A stretch of DNA of 64,000 nt from Thermoanaerobaculia bacterium (lineage in GTDB: Bacteria; Acidobacteriota; Thermoanaerobaculia; Gp7-AA8), in the NCBI GenBank assembly GCA_017883235.1, contig JADGNY010000003.1, forward strand, positions 62,001 through 126,000, given 5' to 3'. This document shows, piece after piece, positions 17,793-25,903 of this stretch; position 1 is the first letter of the stretch, and each line of letters starts with the position of its first letter. Both the position numbers and the translations under genes were made by a program. The notes beneath the pieces were generated by a model, which did not search any database, was not told the origin of the DNA, and saw nothing but the letters and a program-made list of their open reading frames with translations.

Positions 17793-19121
17793 ATGAAACG
17801 TACCTTTTCCGACGACGATCTCCGCGCCGCTGAAGCGAAGATCGATCCAGCACTGACCAGGTTCATGGCCCGCTTTCCCGGCGAATTGGGCGCGCGGCAG
17901 CCGGTACATACCGTCTATGGCGGGGCACATTTGTTCAAGAGCGATACGACGCAGAAGCTCGGCGTACTGGCGCTGCGGGCGCTCGAGGAGTACGGGCCGG
18001 ACGCGGCTACGCTCGGCGGCGCCGTCGGCATCGACCCGCGGTTCCGCGACGTCGTCTATGCGCGCGTAGTCGAGAAGTTGCGCCGCGAACCGGTCGAAGA
18101 CTTCCGCATCGACTTCGAAGACGGCTACGGCAACCGCGCCGATGACGAAGAGGACGGCCACGCCGCGGCAGCCGCACGCGAAGTTGCCACGGGATTGAGA
18201 AACGGCACATTGCCGCCATTCATCGGCATCCGTATCAAGCAGTTCTCGCAGGAGCTGATGCCGCGCGCCATGCGCACGCTCGACATCTTCATCTCGACGC
18301 TGCTCGATACCGCCGGTGCGCTTCCGCCAAACTTCGTCGTGACGCTGCCGAAGATCCAGCTTCCGCAGCAGGTGACAGCCCTGGCCGATCTGTTCGATGT
18401 CATGGAACCGAGACTCGGTCTGGGAGCGCACGCGCTTCGCTTCGAGTTCATGATCGAGACGACGCAGGCCATCCTGAGCGAGAACGGGGTCTCCAATCTG
18501 CCGCTCTTTCTCGATGCCGCGCGCGGCCGCGCCGTCGCCGCACACTTCGGCACGTACGATTACACGGCGAGCTGCAACATCACCGCGGAACATCAGCGGA
18601 TGGACCATCCCGCCTGCGATTTCGCCCGGCACATGATGCAGGTCGCCTACGCCGGCACGGGACTCTGGCTGTCAGACGGCGCCACGAACATCATGCCGAT
18701 CGCGCCGCATCGCGGCGCTCTTTCCGAGAAACAGATCGAGGAGAACCGTACGGTCGTTCACCGCGCCTGGCGCCTGCACGTCGATCACATCCGCCACTCG
18801 CTGATCAACGCCTACTACCAGGGATGGGATCTCAATCCCGCCCAGCTTCCGACGCGCTACGCGGCCGTTTATTCGTTTTTCCTGGAGGGGCTAAAGGCAG
18901 CAACCGGCCGCCTTCACAATTTCATTGAAAAAGCCGGTCAGGCCACGCTCGTCGGCGACGTCTTCGACGATGCTGCGACCGGTCAGGGACTACTCAACTA
19001 CTTCCTGCGCGCGCTCAACTGCGGCGCGATCACGGAAGAGGAGGCCCTGGCGACCGGGCTCACGCTGGATGAGCTGCGCAGTAGGTCGTTTGTGAAGATC
19101 ATGAGAGGAAGGCGGGGTTAA
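17793..19121 (+). CDS. Aldolase/citrate-lyase-like enzyme (DUF6986 type) linked to urate degradation
   Basis: 442 residues from the ATG at 17793. TIM-barrel features of the HpcH/HpaI-CitE-malate synthase superfamily are visible: DFRIDFEDGYGNRADDEEDG (acidic metal/substrate loop), IGIRIKQF, VVTLPKIQLPQQV, LRFEFMIETTQAI (metal-binding Glu) and HFGTYDYTASCNI. Members of this length appear near purine catabolism genes. The gene is spaced 10 bases after puuD, so the two are probably one operon. Since allantoin breakdown yields glyoxylate, condensation of glyoxylate with an acyl-CoA, as malate synthase does, is a reasonable inference, but the reaction is not established from sequence. Confidence 0.75.
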   Translation: MKRTFSDDDLRAAEAKIDPALTRFMARFPGELGARQPVHTVYGGAHLFKSDTTQKLGVLALRALEEYGPDAATLGGAVGIDPRFRDVVYARVVEKLRREPVEDFRIDFEDGYGNRADDEEDGHAAAAAREVATGLRNGTLPPFIGIRIKQFSQELMPRAMRTLDIFISTLLDTAGALPPNFVVTLPKIQLPQQVTALADLFDVMEPRLGLGAHALRFEFMIETTQAILSENGVSNLPLFLDAARGRAVAAHFGTYDYTASCNITAEHQRMDHPACDFARHMMQVAYAGTGLWLSDGATNIMPIAPHRGALSEKQIEENRTVVHRAWRLHVDHIRHSLINAYYQGWDLNPAQLPTRYAAVYSFFLEGLKAATGRLHNFIEKAGQATLVGDVFDDAATGQGLLNYFLRALNCGAITEEEALATGLTLDELRSRSFVKIMRGRRG

Positions 19122-19131
19122 CCGGGTTGCA

Positions 19132-19178
19132 AGGTTGCTGAGTTGCAAAGTTACTGAATTACAGCAACTCAGCAACCT
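19132..19178. terminator. Long hairpin between convergent genes, probable bidirectional terminator
   Basis: A perfect 15-base stem: AGGTTGCTGAGTTGC at 19132-19146 pairs with its reverse complement at 19164-19178 around a 17-base loop. It lies exactly between the convergent aldolase-like and uraH genes. There is no strong T-run, so intrinsic termination is likely but not certain. Confidence 0.6.
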
Positions 19179-19187
19179 ATGTCCGCG

Positions 19188-19538
19188 CTAACTGCCTCGA
19201 TACGTTGAATATCCGTACGGGCTCAACAACAGTGGCACGTGATAGTGCTGTGCGCTCTGCTCGACCATGAACTCGATCACCACGCGCGGGAAAAAGCCCT
19301 TGGGATTGTAGGAACCGGTGTCGAACGAGATGCGATACAACCCGGGCTCGGGCATCTCGGATACGAGCTTCAACCGGCCGTCGGAATCGGTTGAGCCCGT
19401 CGCGATGATTACCCATCCTTCGCGATCCATCTGCGGTTCCCGTGGAGGCGCCATGAAGGGGCCGTGACTGAGCGTGACGCGTACGCCGGCAGCAGGCCGG
19501 CCCTTCGCAGTGTCGAGAATGTGTGTCGAGATTCCCAT
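19188..19538 (-). CDS. uraH: 5-hydroxyisourate hydrolase (transthyretin-like)
   Basis: 116 residues, the family length. It hydrolyses 5-hydroxyisourate, the product of urate oxidation, to OHCU. Signatures are the N-terminal ISTHILDTAKGRPAAGV, RISFDTGSY, FFPRVVIEF and the diagnostic C terminus YSTYRGS. The start overlaps the stop of the allantoicase-OHCU decarboxylase gene by one base, so it is the last gene of a coupled three-gene operon. Confidence 0.95.
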   Translation of the reverse strand: MGISTHILDTAKGRPAAGVRVTLSHGPFMAPPREPQMDREGWVIIATGSTDSDGRLKLVSEMPEPGLYRISFDTGSYNPKGFFPRVVIEFMVEQSAQHYHVPLLLSPYGYSTYRGS

Positions 19539-21016
19539 CAGCCTACCAGTTTCATCAGCCGCAGCTTTGTAATCTTCATCTGCTCTTCCGCCGCCACGCG
19601 CAGTTCATCCTCGGGAGAGTTTTCCAGCCGCTGCCAGGCCATGGCCAGCATCTCGTCGGCGCTGCGGCCGGTGGCGCAGACGATGTAGATATGGCCGAAG
19701 CGCGCCTCGTATTCGCGGTTCGCCGCGGCCAGCGCGTCCATGCTCTCGCTCGACGCCGAGGCCATGCCCGACTGTTCCTGCTGCGCCCACTTCGAACCGG
19801 AACGGTCGCCGATGCGCGGATGCGCGGCGAACGCTTCGCGCCAGTCCTCCGCAGCGAGACCTTTCCAGATCCCTTCCGCTTCACGAATGAGATCGCTCCA
19901 CGAAGGGAAGGGGCGCGCGGCGATCATGCGCCGCACCCATTCGCTCGAACCGCAGCAGTTGCGCAACTGCGCGGCGGCGGGATCGCCGTAGAGCGTGTTG
20001 ATGTATCGGGCAACCGCATCTCCGCGGCCTTCATCCGTAGCCACGCCATATACGCGCAGCCGGCTGACGCCGCCGTCGGGAAAAACATTGAGGCGCAGGT
20101 GGGTTACCGGGCCGCTCTGCGCCAGCTCGTCGATGAAGATGTGCCGCGTGTGCGCCTGCAGCTTTGTACGTGGCAATATCTCGAACCATTCAGCGTCGAC
20201 GATCGCTCCCGCGAGCGCAAACGCGCGCGTCCCGTCGATCGAGCAGGCGTCGGGGTAGTTCCCTTTGAAGTGATTCGTGTCGATCTCGACGCGCCGCACC
20301 GAACCCTCGGCGGCGAGCTGCACGATGACCCAATCGTTTCCGGGACCGCGTCTCCGCTTCGTCTCCCAACCGTCGCTCATATTGACGGCGCGGCCGGGCA
20401 TGATCAGGTTGTGCTTCGGCCCGAAGAACATGTCGCTGCACGCCAGCACATCAGCTCCATGCTCCGCGGCCGCCAGGTCGGTCTCGATCGACAACCCGCC
20501 TTCGCGCCGCCACTCCGGAACGACCTCACCGTGAACGCGCAGCCGCGCCACGCCGCCGTCGGGGTAGATGTGCAGACGCAGATGAGTGAACGCGTACGGT
20601 GCGTCGATCGCGAACAGATTCTCGCTGTCGCCGCGCAATTCGGACTTCGGAAGGATCTCGATCCAGTTCGCGGCGAGCAACGAGTCGGTGTCGCTCTCCG
20701 GCCTTGCCTCACATGCCTCGATCGAACAATGCGACGGATAGTTGCCGCGAAAGAACGCCGTATCGACGACGACGCCGCGAACCACACCGCGAACGCCGAG
20801 ACGGATGATGGCGAAGTCATGGCCGGGAGTCCGCTTGCGGCGGCTCTCCCATCCATCCATCCATTTGCCGCGGTTGGTGTACTCGTGTTCCTTCCAGACC
20901 GGTTTGGTGGGACGGAGGAGGTTTTCCTTCTCGGCAAAGTAGTCATCCGTCGCGTACAGAACCGAGCCGCCGAGGCGTTCGGAAGCGAGGTTGAGAGCCT
21001 CGCGAAAATCACTCAT
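19538..21016 (-). CDS. Allantoicase fused to OHCU decarboxylase
   Basis: 492 residues from the ATG at 21014-21016, which overlaps the allantoinase stop (ATGA); a longer open frame upstream is antisense-like and rejected. Residues 1 to about 325 are two allantoicase repeats: GKWMDGWESRRKRTPGHDF...FFRGNYP and SDGWETKRRRGPGNDW...HFKGNYPD, each with LRLHIYPDGGVARLRV-type ends. Residues about 330-492 are an OHCU decarboxylase with the catalytic-type HPRIGDRSG motif and ANREYEARFGHIYIVCATG. The protein would perform the third and fifth steps of urate breakdown, with allantoinase between them encoded immediately upstream. A fusion of non-consecutive steps is unusual. Confidence 0.93.
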   Translation of the reverse strand: MSDFREALNLASERLGGSVLYATDDYFAEKENLLRPTKPVWKEHEYTNRGKWMDGWESRRKRTPGHDFAIIRLGVRGVVRGVVVDTAFFRGNYPSHCSIEACEARPESDTDSLLAANWIEILPKSELRGDSENLFAIDAPYAFTHLRLHIYPDGGVARLRVHGEVVPEWRREGGLSIETDLAAAEHGADVLACSDMFFGPKHNLIMPGRAVNMSDGWETKRRRGPGNDWVIVQLAAEGSVRRVEIDTNHFKGNYPDACSIDGTRAFALAGAIVDAEWFEILPRTKLQAHTRHIFIDELAQSGPVTHLRLNVFPDGGVSRLRVYGVATDEGRGDAVARYINTLYGDPAAAQLRNCCGSSEWVRRMIAARPFPSWSDLIREAEGIWKGLAAEDWREAFAAHPRIGDRSGSKWAQQEQSGMASASSESMDALAAANREYEARFGHIYIVCATGRSADEMLAMAWQRLENSPEDELRVAAEEQMKITKLRLMKLVG

Positions 21017-22377
21017 CGCCGGATCCACTCCCCAATCGCATTTCCAAGATGCCGCCCATCCTCCCACACCTTGTGGCCGCGAACGTACGTCGCGTGGACG
21101 ACGCCGGTGAGCGTTTCGCCAGCGTATGGCGTCACCTTGTGGCGGTGCTGCACGTGCTCGGTCCGGACGACGAAACGCGCCTCGGGATCGAAGACGATGA
21201 TGTCCGCGTCGTAGCCGGCGGCAAGCGTTCCCTTGCGGCCGCCGAGGCCTGCGAGTTTCGCCGGGCCGGTAGTCATCAGATCGACGATTTTCGCGAAGGC
21301 AATGCCGCGCCGTTTGGCCTCGGTCCAGACGATCGGCAGTCCGAACTGCAGCGAGGCGATGCCGCCCCACGCCCGGGCGATGTCGCCTTCCTCCATCCGC
21401 TTCAACTCCGGCGTACACGGCGAGTGGTCGCTGACGATGGCGGTGAGAAGTCCTTCACCAATGCCGCGCCACAGTTCCTCGCGGTTGGCGTGGCCGCGGA
21501 TCGGAGGCGCGCACTTGAACTCCGTCGCTCCGTCGGGAACGGATTCGGCGTCGAAGTAGAGGTAGTGTGGCGTGGTCTCGGCGGTCAGCGACACGTGCGC
21601 GTCGCGGGCGCGACGTAGCGCTTCGAGCCCGTTCGCCGAGGAGAGATGGACGATGTGCGCGTGCGTTCCCGTCTTCCGGGCCAGTTCATAGACGAGCGCG
21701 ATCGCTTCATCCTCCGCGACGCCCGGACGGGTGGCGAGGTAGCTCGCGTAGGAACGATCGTCGCCGCCCGGCGCGTGGATGTGTTCCGGCAACTCCGCGT
21801 GGACGAGCAGCGGGGCGCCGGTTCCGTGCAGGGCATTCAGCGCTTCTTCCATTCCGCGGGCATCGAGATGGCCAAACTCCGGCACTCCCGATTCGACCAT
21901 GAAGCATTTGAAGCCGCAGGCCCCGGCATCGAGCATCGCCTGAAGCTCGCCGGCGTTTCCCGGCACCGCGCCGCCCCAGAGCGCGACATCGACGCGGCAC
22001 TTGCCATGGAGGGCATGAACTTTCGCTTGAAGCGATGCCACCGAGGTCGTCGGCGGGATCGAGTTCAGCGGCATGTCGACGATCGTCGTCACCCCGCCCG
22101 CGGCCGCCGCGCGCGTGGCCGTCTCGAACCCCTCCCACTCCGTCCGCCCCGGCTCGTTGACGTGCACATGCGAGTCGACGATGCCCGGCATGAGGGTCAG
22201 GTCACCGTAGTCTTCGACGGGTTCGGCGACATCGTCGAAATCACCGAGGCGTTCGATCAGGTGCCCGTTGACGTGAATCGTCGCCGGCCGGATGCCCGTC
22301 GGCGTGACGACATTACGGCTGCGGAGGATCACGCGGCGGATGATAACGGCAAGTTTGCCTGGCAGGCTGCGAGACAT
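21013..22377 (-). CDS. allB: Allantoinase
   Basis: 454 residues from the ATG at 22377; an in-frame extension of 15 codons reaches into a tandem repeat and is unlikely. It is a cyclic amidohydrolase converting allantoin to allantoate. The metal site is complete: DSHVHVNEPGRTEWEGF (HxH), GFKCFM (bridging Lys), LVHAEL, THAHIVHLSS and IVSDHSPC (Asp). The end overlaps the following allantoicase start by four bases. A 456-base noncoding gap with repeats separates it from the xanthine dehydrogenase gene upstream, so it may have its own promoter. Confidence 0.95.
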   Translation of the reverse strand: MSRSLPGKLAVIIRRVILRSRNVVTPTGIRPATIHVNGHLIERLGDFDDVAEPVEDYGDLTLMPGIVDSHVHVNEPGRTEWEGFETATRAAAAGGVTTIVDMPLNSIPPTTSVASLQAKVHALHGKCRVDVALWGGAVPGNAGELQAMLDAGACGFKCFMVESGVPEFGHLDARGMEEALNALHGTGAPLLVHAELPEHIHAPGGDDRSYASYLATRPGVAEDEAIALVYELARKTGTHAHIVHLSSANGLEALRRARDAHVSLTAETTPHYLYFDAESVPDGATEFKCAPPIRGHANREELWRGIGEGLLTAIVSDHSPCTPELKRMEEGDIARAWGGIASLQFGLPIVWTEAKRRGIAFAKIVDLMTTGPAKLAGLGGRKGTLAAGYDADIIVFDPEARFVVRTEHVQHRHKVTPYAGETLTGVVHATYVRGHKVWEDGRHLGNAIGEWIRR

Positions 22378-22406
22378 ACCGGCCGGCTGACCACCAATTT
22401 GGGAAC

Positions 22407-22682
22407 GCTCGCGAGCGGTCAAACGACCGCTCGGTTGCGGTCAACGAAGGCTCGCGTGCGGTTGACGAACGCTCGTGAGCGGTCAAACGACCGCTCGGTT
22501 GCGGTTAACGAAGGCTCGTTAGCGGTCAACGAACGTTCGTGAGCGGTCGAACGACCGCTCGGTCGCGGTCAACGAAGGCTCGTGAGCGGTGAACGACCGC
22601 TCGTGAGCGGTCAACGAAGGCTCGTTAGCGGTCAACGAACACTCGCGTGCGGTCAACGACCGCTCGGGTGAGGTTGATGAAC
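22407..22682. repeat. Tandem repeat array A: 13 copies of a 21/22-base unit
   Basis: Thirteen head-to-tail copies spanning 276 bases, ten of 21 and three of 22 bases. The core is GCTCGTGAGCGGTCAACG followed by A and two variable bases. Copies differ at a few positions (GCTCGG, GCTCGT and GCTCGC starts; AACGAAG, AACGAAC or AACGACC ends). The unit contains a partial palindrome, GAGCGGTC...GACCGCTC in adjacent copies. The changes in unit length shift the reading frame, so it is not coding despite open frames. It lies between allB and xdhB. A related array is at 52625-52881. Confidence 0.9.
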
Positions 22683-22833
22683 CTGACCGAGGGGTGGGCA
22701 ATGGCAAGGAAGTGGATATGCGTTAAACGTTGAACATAAAAGACTTCCGCCATTTCTTTCAACATTCAACACTGAACATTCAACCTTCAACATTCCGATT
22801 TTACCCGGTCTGCCGCTTCCGGCCGTGTTCTGG
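22683..22833. other. Noncoding gap with short ATTCAAC/GAACATT repeats
   Basis: Between array A and the xdhB stop. It contains an AT-rich stretch at about 22727-22800 with several overlapping copies of CAACATTCAAC and GAACATTCAAC, and a facing GTTGAAC. No gene, promoter or terminator could be recognised. Confidence 0.6.
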
Positions 22834-25170
22834 TCACGGCTGCGGCGCCGCCACTTCGCGAGCATCGGTATCCCGCGCGGTCCGCCGGTACGCCGTCATT
22901 CGCATCAGGATCTCCTCCCCGGTCGCCGGTGCGTGGAGCATCGGGATCTCGCCGCCGCTGAGATACGACATCGCGTTCTTCACCGCGATCCAGACGGAGA
23001 TGGCCAGGACCAGCGGAGGCTCGCCGGTCGCTTTGCTGGAGCGGATGTTCAGAGCGTTCTCGGCGTCGATCCAGTCGACGTTGAAGACCGGGGGCACGTC
23101 TTGAATATTCGGGATCTTGTATGTCGTCGGCGAGTGCGAGAGGAGGTTGCCCCTGGCGTCGTAGCGCAGCTCCTCGTTCGTCAGCCAGCCCATCCCCTGG
23201 ATGAATGCGCCGGTGATCTGGCCGCGGTCGATGCCGGGGTTGATCGGCTTGCCGATGTCCATCAGCAGATCGCTACGCAGTACTTGCATCATGCCGGTGA
23301 AGCGATCGATCTCGATCTCCGAGATCGCCGTCCCCTGCGTGAAGTAGAGGAACGGCGCGCCGCAGCCTTTGTCCGCATCCCACTCGAGGCCCTGCGTCGA
23401 ATAGAACCCGCGCTCGCCGACGGAGACCCGCTCGAGGTGGCACATCTTCACTAGCGCGGCGAAGGGAACGCGCGGCTCGGGCACGCGGCGATCGAAGACT
23501 TCGCCGTTCTCGAAAACGACCTCGTCGACGGATGGCTCGACGGAGGCAACGCGGCCGAAGTACTCCGCGGCGACGCCGGCCATGCGCGCGCGAATCTTCC
23601 TGCATGCATCGGCGGCCGCGCTGCCGTTGAGGTCCGCGCCACTGGAGGCGGCGGTGGCGGAGGTGTTGTTGTTCTTCTCGGTCGACGTCGGCATCAGCAG
23701 GACGTGCTCGGCATCGACCCCGAGCTCGTCGGCCACGATCTGGCGGATCTTCGTGTTGACGCCCTGACCCATCTCGGTCGCGCCGGTCGACACCTGCACC
23801 GAACCATCGAGATAGACGTTGACGAGGGCGTTGGCCTGATTGAGGAACTTGGTGTTGAACGAGATGCCGAACTTCACCGCCGTGCAGGCGATGCCGCGGA
23901 GGTGTGTGTGGGACGTTGCATTGAAGCGGGCGACATCCGCGACGCGCGCCCGATAGTCGCCGCGCTCGGCGATCTCGTCGAAGAGGTGGGGCAGATGATT
24001 GCTACGGACGACCTGCCCGTACGGCGTGATGTTGCGATCGTCGATCCCGTAGCAGTTACGGCGTCGGACTTCCAAAGGATCGATCTTCAGCAGGACGGCG
24101 ATTTCTTCGAGGATGTTCTCGATGGTGGCGATTCCCTGCGGCCCGCCGAAGCCGCGGAAGGCGGTGTTGGGCGGATAGTTCGTCCGGCAGACCGTGCCGC
24201 GGATCAGAGCGTTCGGCAGGTAGTAGGCGTTGTCGGCGTGCGTCAGCGCACGTCCGAGAACCGATGTCGAGAGATCGGCGAAGGCGCCGCCATCGGAGTA
24301 GAAATCGATCCGAGCGCCGGTGATGACGCCGTCGTCATCGAAGGCGACCTTGTAATCGTTCTGGAACGGATGGCGTCCGCCGGTGACGCACATGTCGTCG
24401 TCTTTGCTGTAAGCGATGCGCGCCGGACGTTTGAGCTTGTGCGCCACGAGCGCAGCGATGGCGGCAGGATGCGTGGCCTGACACTCTTTTCCACCGAACC
24501 CGCCGCCCATGCGTTTCGTTATGACAGTGACTTTATTGATCGGCAATCCGAGGAGGTGGGCGATGACGTCCTGCACCTCGGATGGATTCTGCGTCGACGA
24601 GTGAACCGTGAGCTGGTCAAACTCGCCCGGCACCGCCAGAGCCGCCTGCGATTCGAGATAGAAATGGTCCTGCCCGCCGTTGATGAAGGTCCCCTCGAGG
24701 ATGTTTGCCGCGGACGCGAACGCCGCCTCGACGTCGCCGCGCTTGATGGTCATCGTCTTGCCGATGAACAGCCCCCGCCGCTTGGCCTCATCGATCGTGA
24801 AGACCGGCTCGAGCTCTTCGATGTCGACCTTGATCGCAGCCTTCGCCGCGCGGATGGCCGCGCGTGATTCCGCCGCCACGACGACGATCGGGTGCCCGAT
24901 GAACGACACGACATCCTCAGCCAGCAGAAACTCGTCCTGGATGATGGCGCCGAAGAGGTTGTGGTGCAGATCCCGATACGTGAAGAGATGCGCGAACGAT
25001 CCGGCGTCACCGAAATCGATCCCGCGGATCCGCCCATGCGCGACCGGCGACCAGACGAAATCGACGATCAGCTCCCCGCGCAGCGGCGCGACATCGTCGA
25101 CGTAGACCGACTCGCCGCTGACGTGGCCGACCGCGGAATCGTGGGGGATGTTCTTTCCGACCGACGGCAT
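22834..25170 (-). CDS. xdhB: Xanthine dehydrogenase, molybdopterin-binding subunit
   Basis: 778 residues from the ATG at 25170 (MPSVGKNIPHDSAVGHV), the usual family start; an upstream ATG at 25230 is possible. Molybdenum-cofactor signatures are present: RMGGGFGGKECQ, RTNYPPNTAFRGFGGPQG, EMGQGVNTKIRQI and the catalytic Glu in KATGEPPLVLA. The enzyme oxidises hypoxanthine and xanthine to urate, feeding PuuD and the allantoin genes in this cluster. The FAD and 2Fe-2S domains that must accompany this subunit are not encoded next to it or elsewhere in the window. XdhC for cofactor maturation is at 14688. Confidence 0.92.
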   Translation of the reverse strand: MPSVGKNIPHDSAVGHVSGESVYVDDVAPLRGELIVDFVWSPVAHGRIRGIDFGDAGSFAHLFTYRDLHHNLFGAIIQDEFLLAEDVVSFIGHPIVVVAAESRAAIRAAKAAIKVDIEELEPVFTIDEAKRRGLFIGKTMTIKRGDVEAAFASAANILEGTFINGGQDHFYLESQAALAVPGEFDQLTVHSSTQNPSEVQDVIAHLLGLPINKVTVITKRMGGGFGGKECQATHPAAIAALVAHKLKRPARIAYSKDDDMCVTGGRHPFQNDYKVAFDDDGVITGARIDFYSDGGAFADLSTSVLGRALTHADNAYYLPNALIRGTVCRTNYPPNTAFRGFGGPQGIATIENILEEIAVLLKIDPLEVRRRNCYGIDDRNITPYGQVVRSNHLPHLFDEIAERGDYRARVADVARFNATSHTHLRGIACTAVKFGISFNTKFLNQANALVNVYLDGSVQVSTGATEMGQGVNTKIRQIVADELGVDAEHVLLMPTSTEKNNNTSATAASSGADLNGSAAADACRKIRARMAGVAAEYFGRVASVEPSVDEVVFENGEVFDRRVPEPRVPFAALVKMCHLERVSVGERGFYSTQGLEWDADKGCGAPFLYFTQGTAISEIEIDRFTGMMQVLRSDLLMDIGKPINPGIDRGQITGAFIQGMGWLTNEELRYDARGNLLSHSPTTYKIPNIQDVPPVFNVDWIDAENALNIRSSKATGEPPLVLAISVWIAVKNAMSYLSGGEIPMLHAPATGEEILMRMTAYRRTARDTDAREVAAPQP

Positions 25171-25244
25171 GGAAGGGAAAGTATAGCGGCGCCGCGTTGA
25201 CGCGCGACCGGTCGCGACACGATCGGTCATCATGAGCCAAGAAA

Positions 25245-25273
25245 CCTCCGGGCACCCCTGCCGGGGTGCCGGA
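25245..25273 (-). terminator. Strong hairpin downstream of the histone-like gene
   Basis: GGCACCCC and GGGGTGCC form an 8-base perfect stem around TGCC, extended by CTCC/GGAG with one bulge. On the minus strand it lies about 90 bases after the stop of the histone-like gene and is followed by GGTTTCTT, a weak T-run. It probably ends the histone transcript before xdhB. Its arm also contains the only GGAGG near the alternative upstream xdhB start. Confidence 0.55.
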
Positions 25274-25365
25274 GATCCTCGAATCACATCCCGGTAGTAT
25301 CGCGCGTCGCGCTCAACCACCGGCTACCGTCCGAAACGCCTACCGGCGTTCGAAGGCTCGAGAAG

Positions 25366-25800
25366 TTACTGGTTGCCTTCGCCGGCGGTGTTCGATCCGC
25401 CGTTGCTCTTCGCTTCGACCTTCCCGCTATCGCCGACATTCGGCATGACGTTGGAGATCGCGTGACTCACCTTGCTGATCACGCTGCGCGCGCCGGCGAG
25501 ACGGCTGGCCTTCTTCTTCGGGGCAGCTTTCTTGGCAGGAGCTTTCTTCGCGGGCGCCTTCTTGACTGGAGCCTTCTTCGCAGCTTTCTTGGCAGGAGCC
25601 TTCTTCGCTGGGGCCTTCTTCGCGGCTTTCTTTGAAGACACCTTCTTCGATGCGGCGCTGCGCTTGGCGGGCGCTTTCTTCGCGGCCTTCTTGGCCGGCT
25701 TCTTGGCGGCAGCCTTCTTCGCTGGAGCCTTCTTGGACGACTTTGCGGCCTTCTTCGCGGCGGGCTTCTTCGCGGACTTCTTGGATTTCTTGGCAGCCAT
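25366..25800 (-). CDS. Histone H1-like Lys/Ala/Pro-rich DNA-binding protein
   Basis: 144 residues from the ATG at 25800, supported by AAGGAGAG upstream; the longer open frame is rejected. Residues 1 to about 105 are repeats of KKAPAKKA, KKAAKK and similar, resembling the C-terminal tail of eukaryotic H1 and bacterial H1-like or AlgP-type proteins that compact DNA. The last 40 residues are not repetitive (SRLAGARSVISKVSHAISNV) and may form a short amphipathic helix. It is transcribed divergently from the PBP gene, with about 100 bases between them. Confidence 0.85.
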   Translation of the reverse strand: MAAKKSKKSAKKPAAKKAAKSSKKAPAKKAAAKKPAKKAAKKAPAKRSAASKKVSSKKAAKKAPAKKAPAKKAAKKAPVKKAPAKKAPAKKAAPKKKASRLAGARSVISKVSHAISNVMPNVGDSGKVEAKSNGGSNTAGEGNQ

Positions 25801-25903
25801 GGATTCTCTCCTTTTCAAAACTGTAGACGTGGGGAGCCGTACGTTTGAAAGAAAATTTCTGCTGCGTGGCAACTGCGTTGCACAAAATTCAATGTAGACG
25901 AAG

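Noticed and set aside
22407-22682. CRISPR array
   Set aside because: Units are 21-22 bases placed head to tail without unique spacers, and no cas gene is in the window.
25171-25230. Longer xdhB start at 25230 (MTDRV)
   Set aside because: The GGAGG that would support it is buried in a strong hairpin, and the family normally begins at MPSVGKN.
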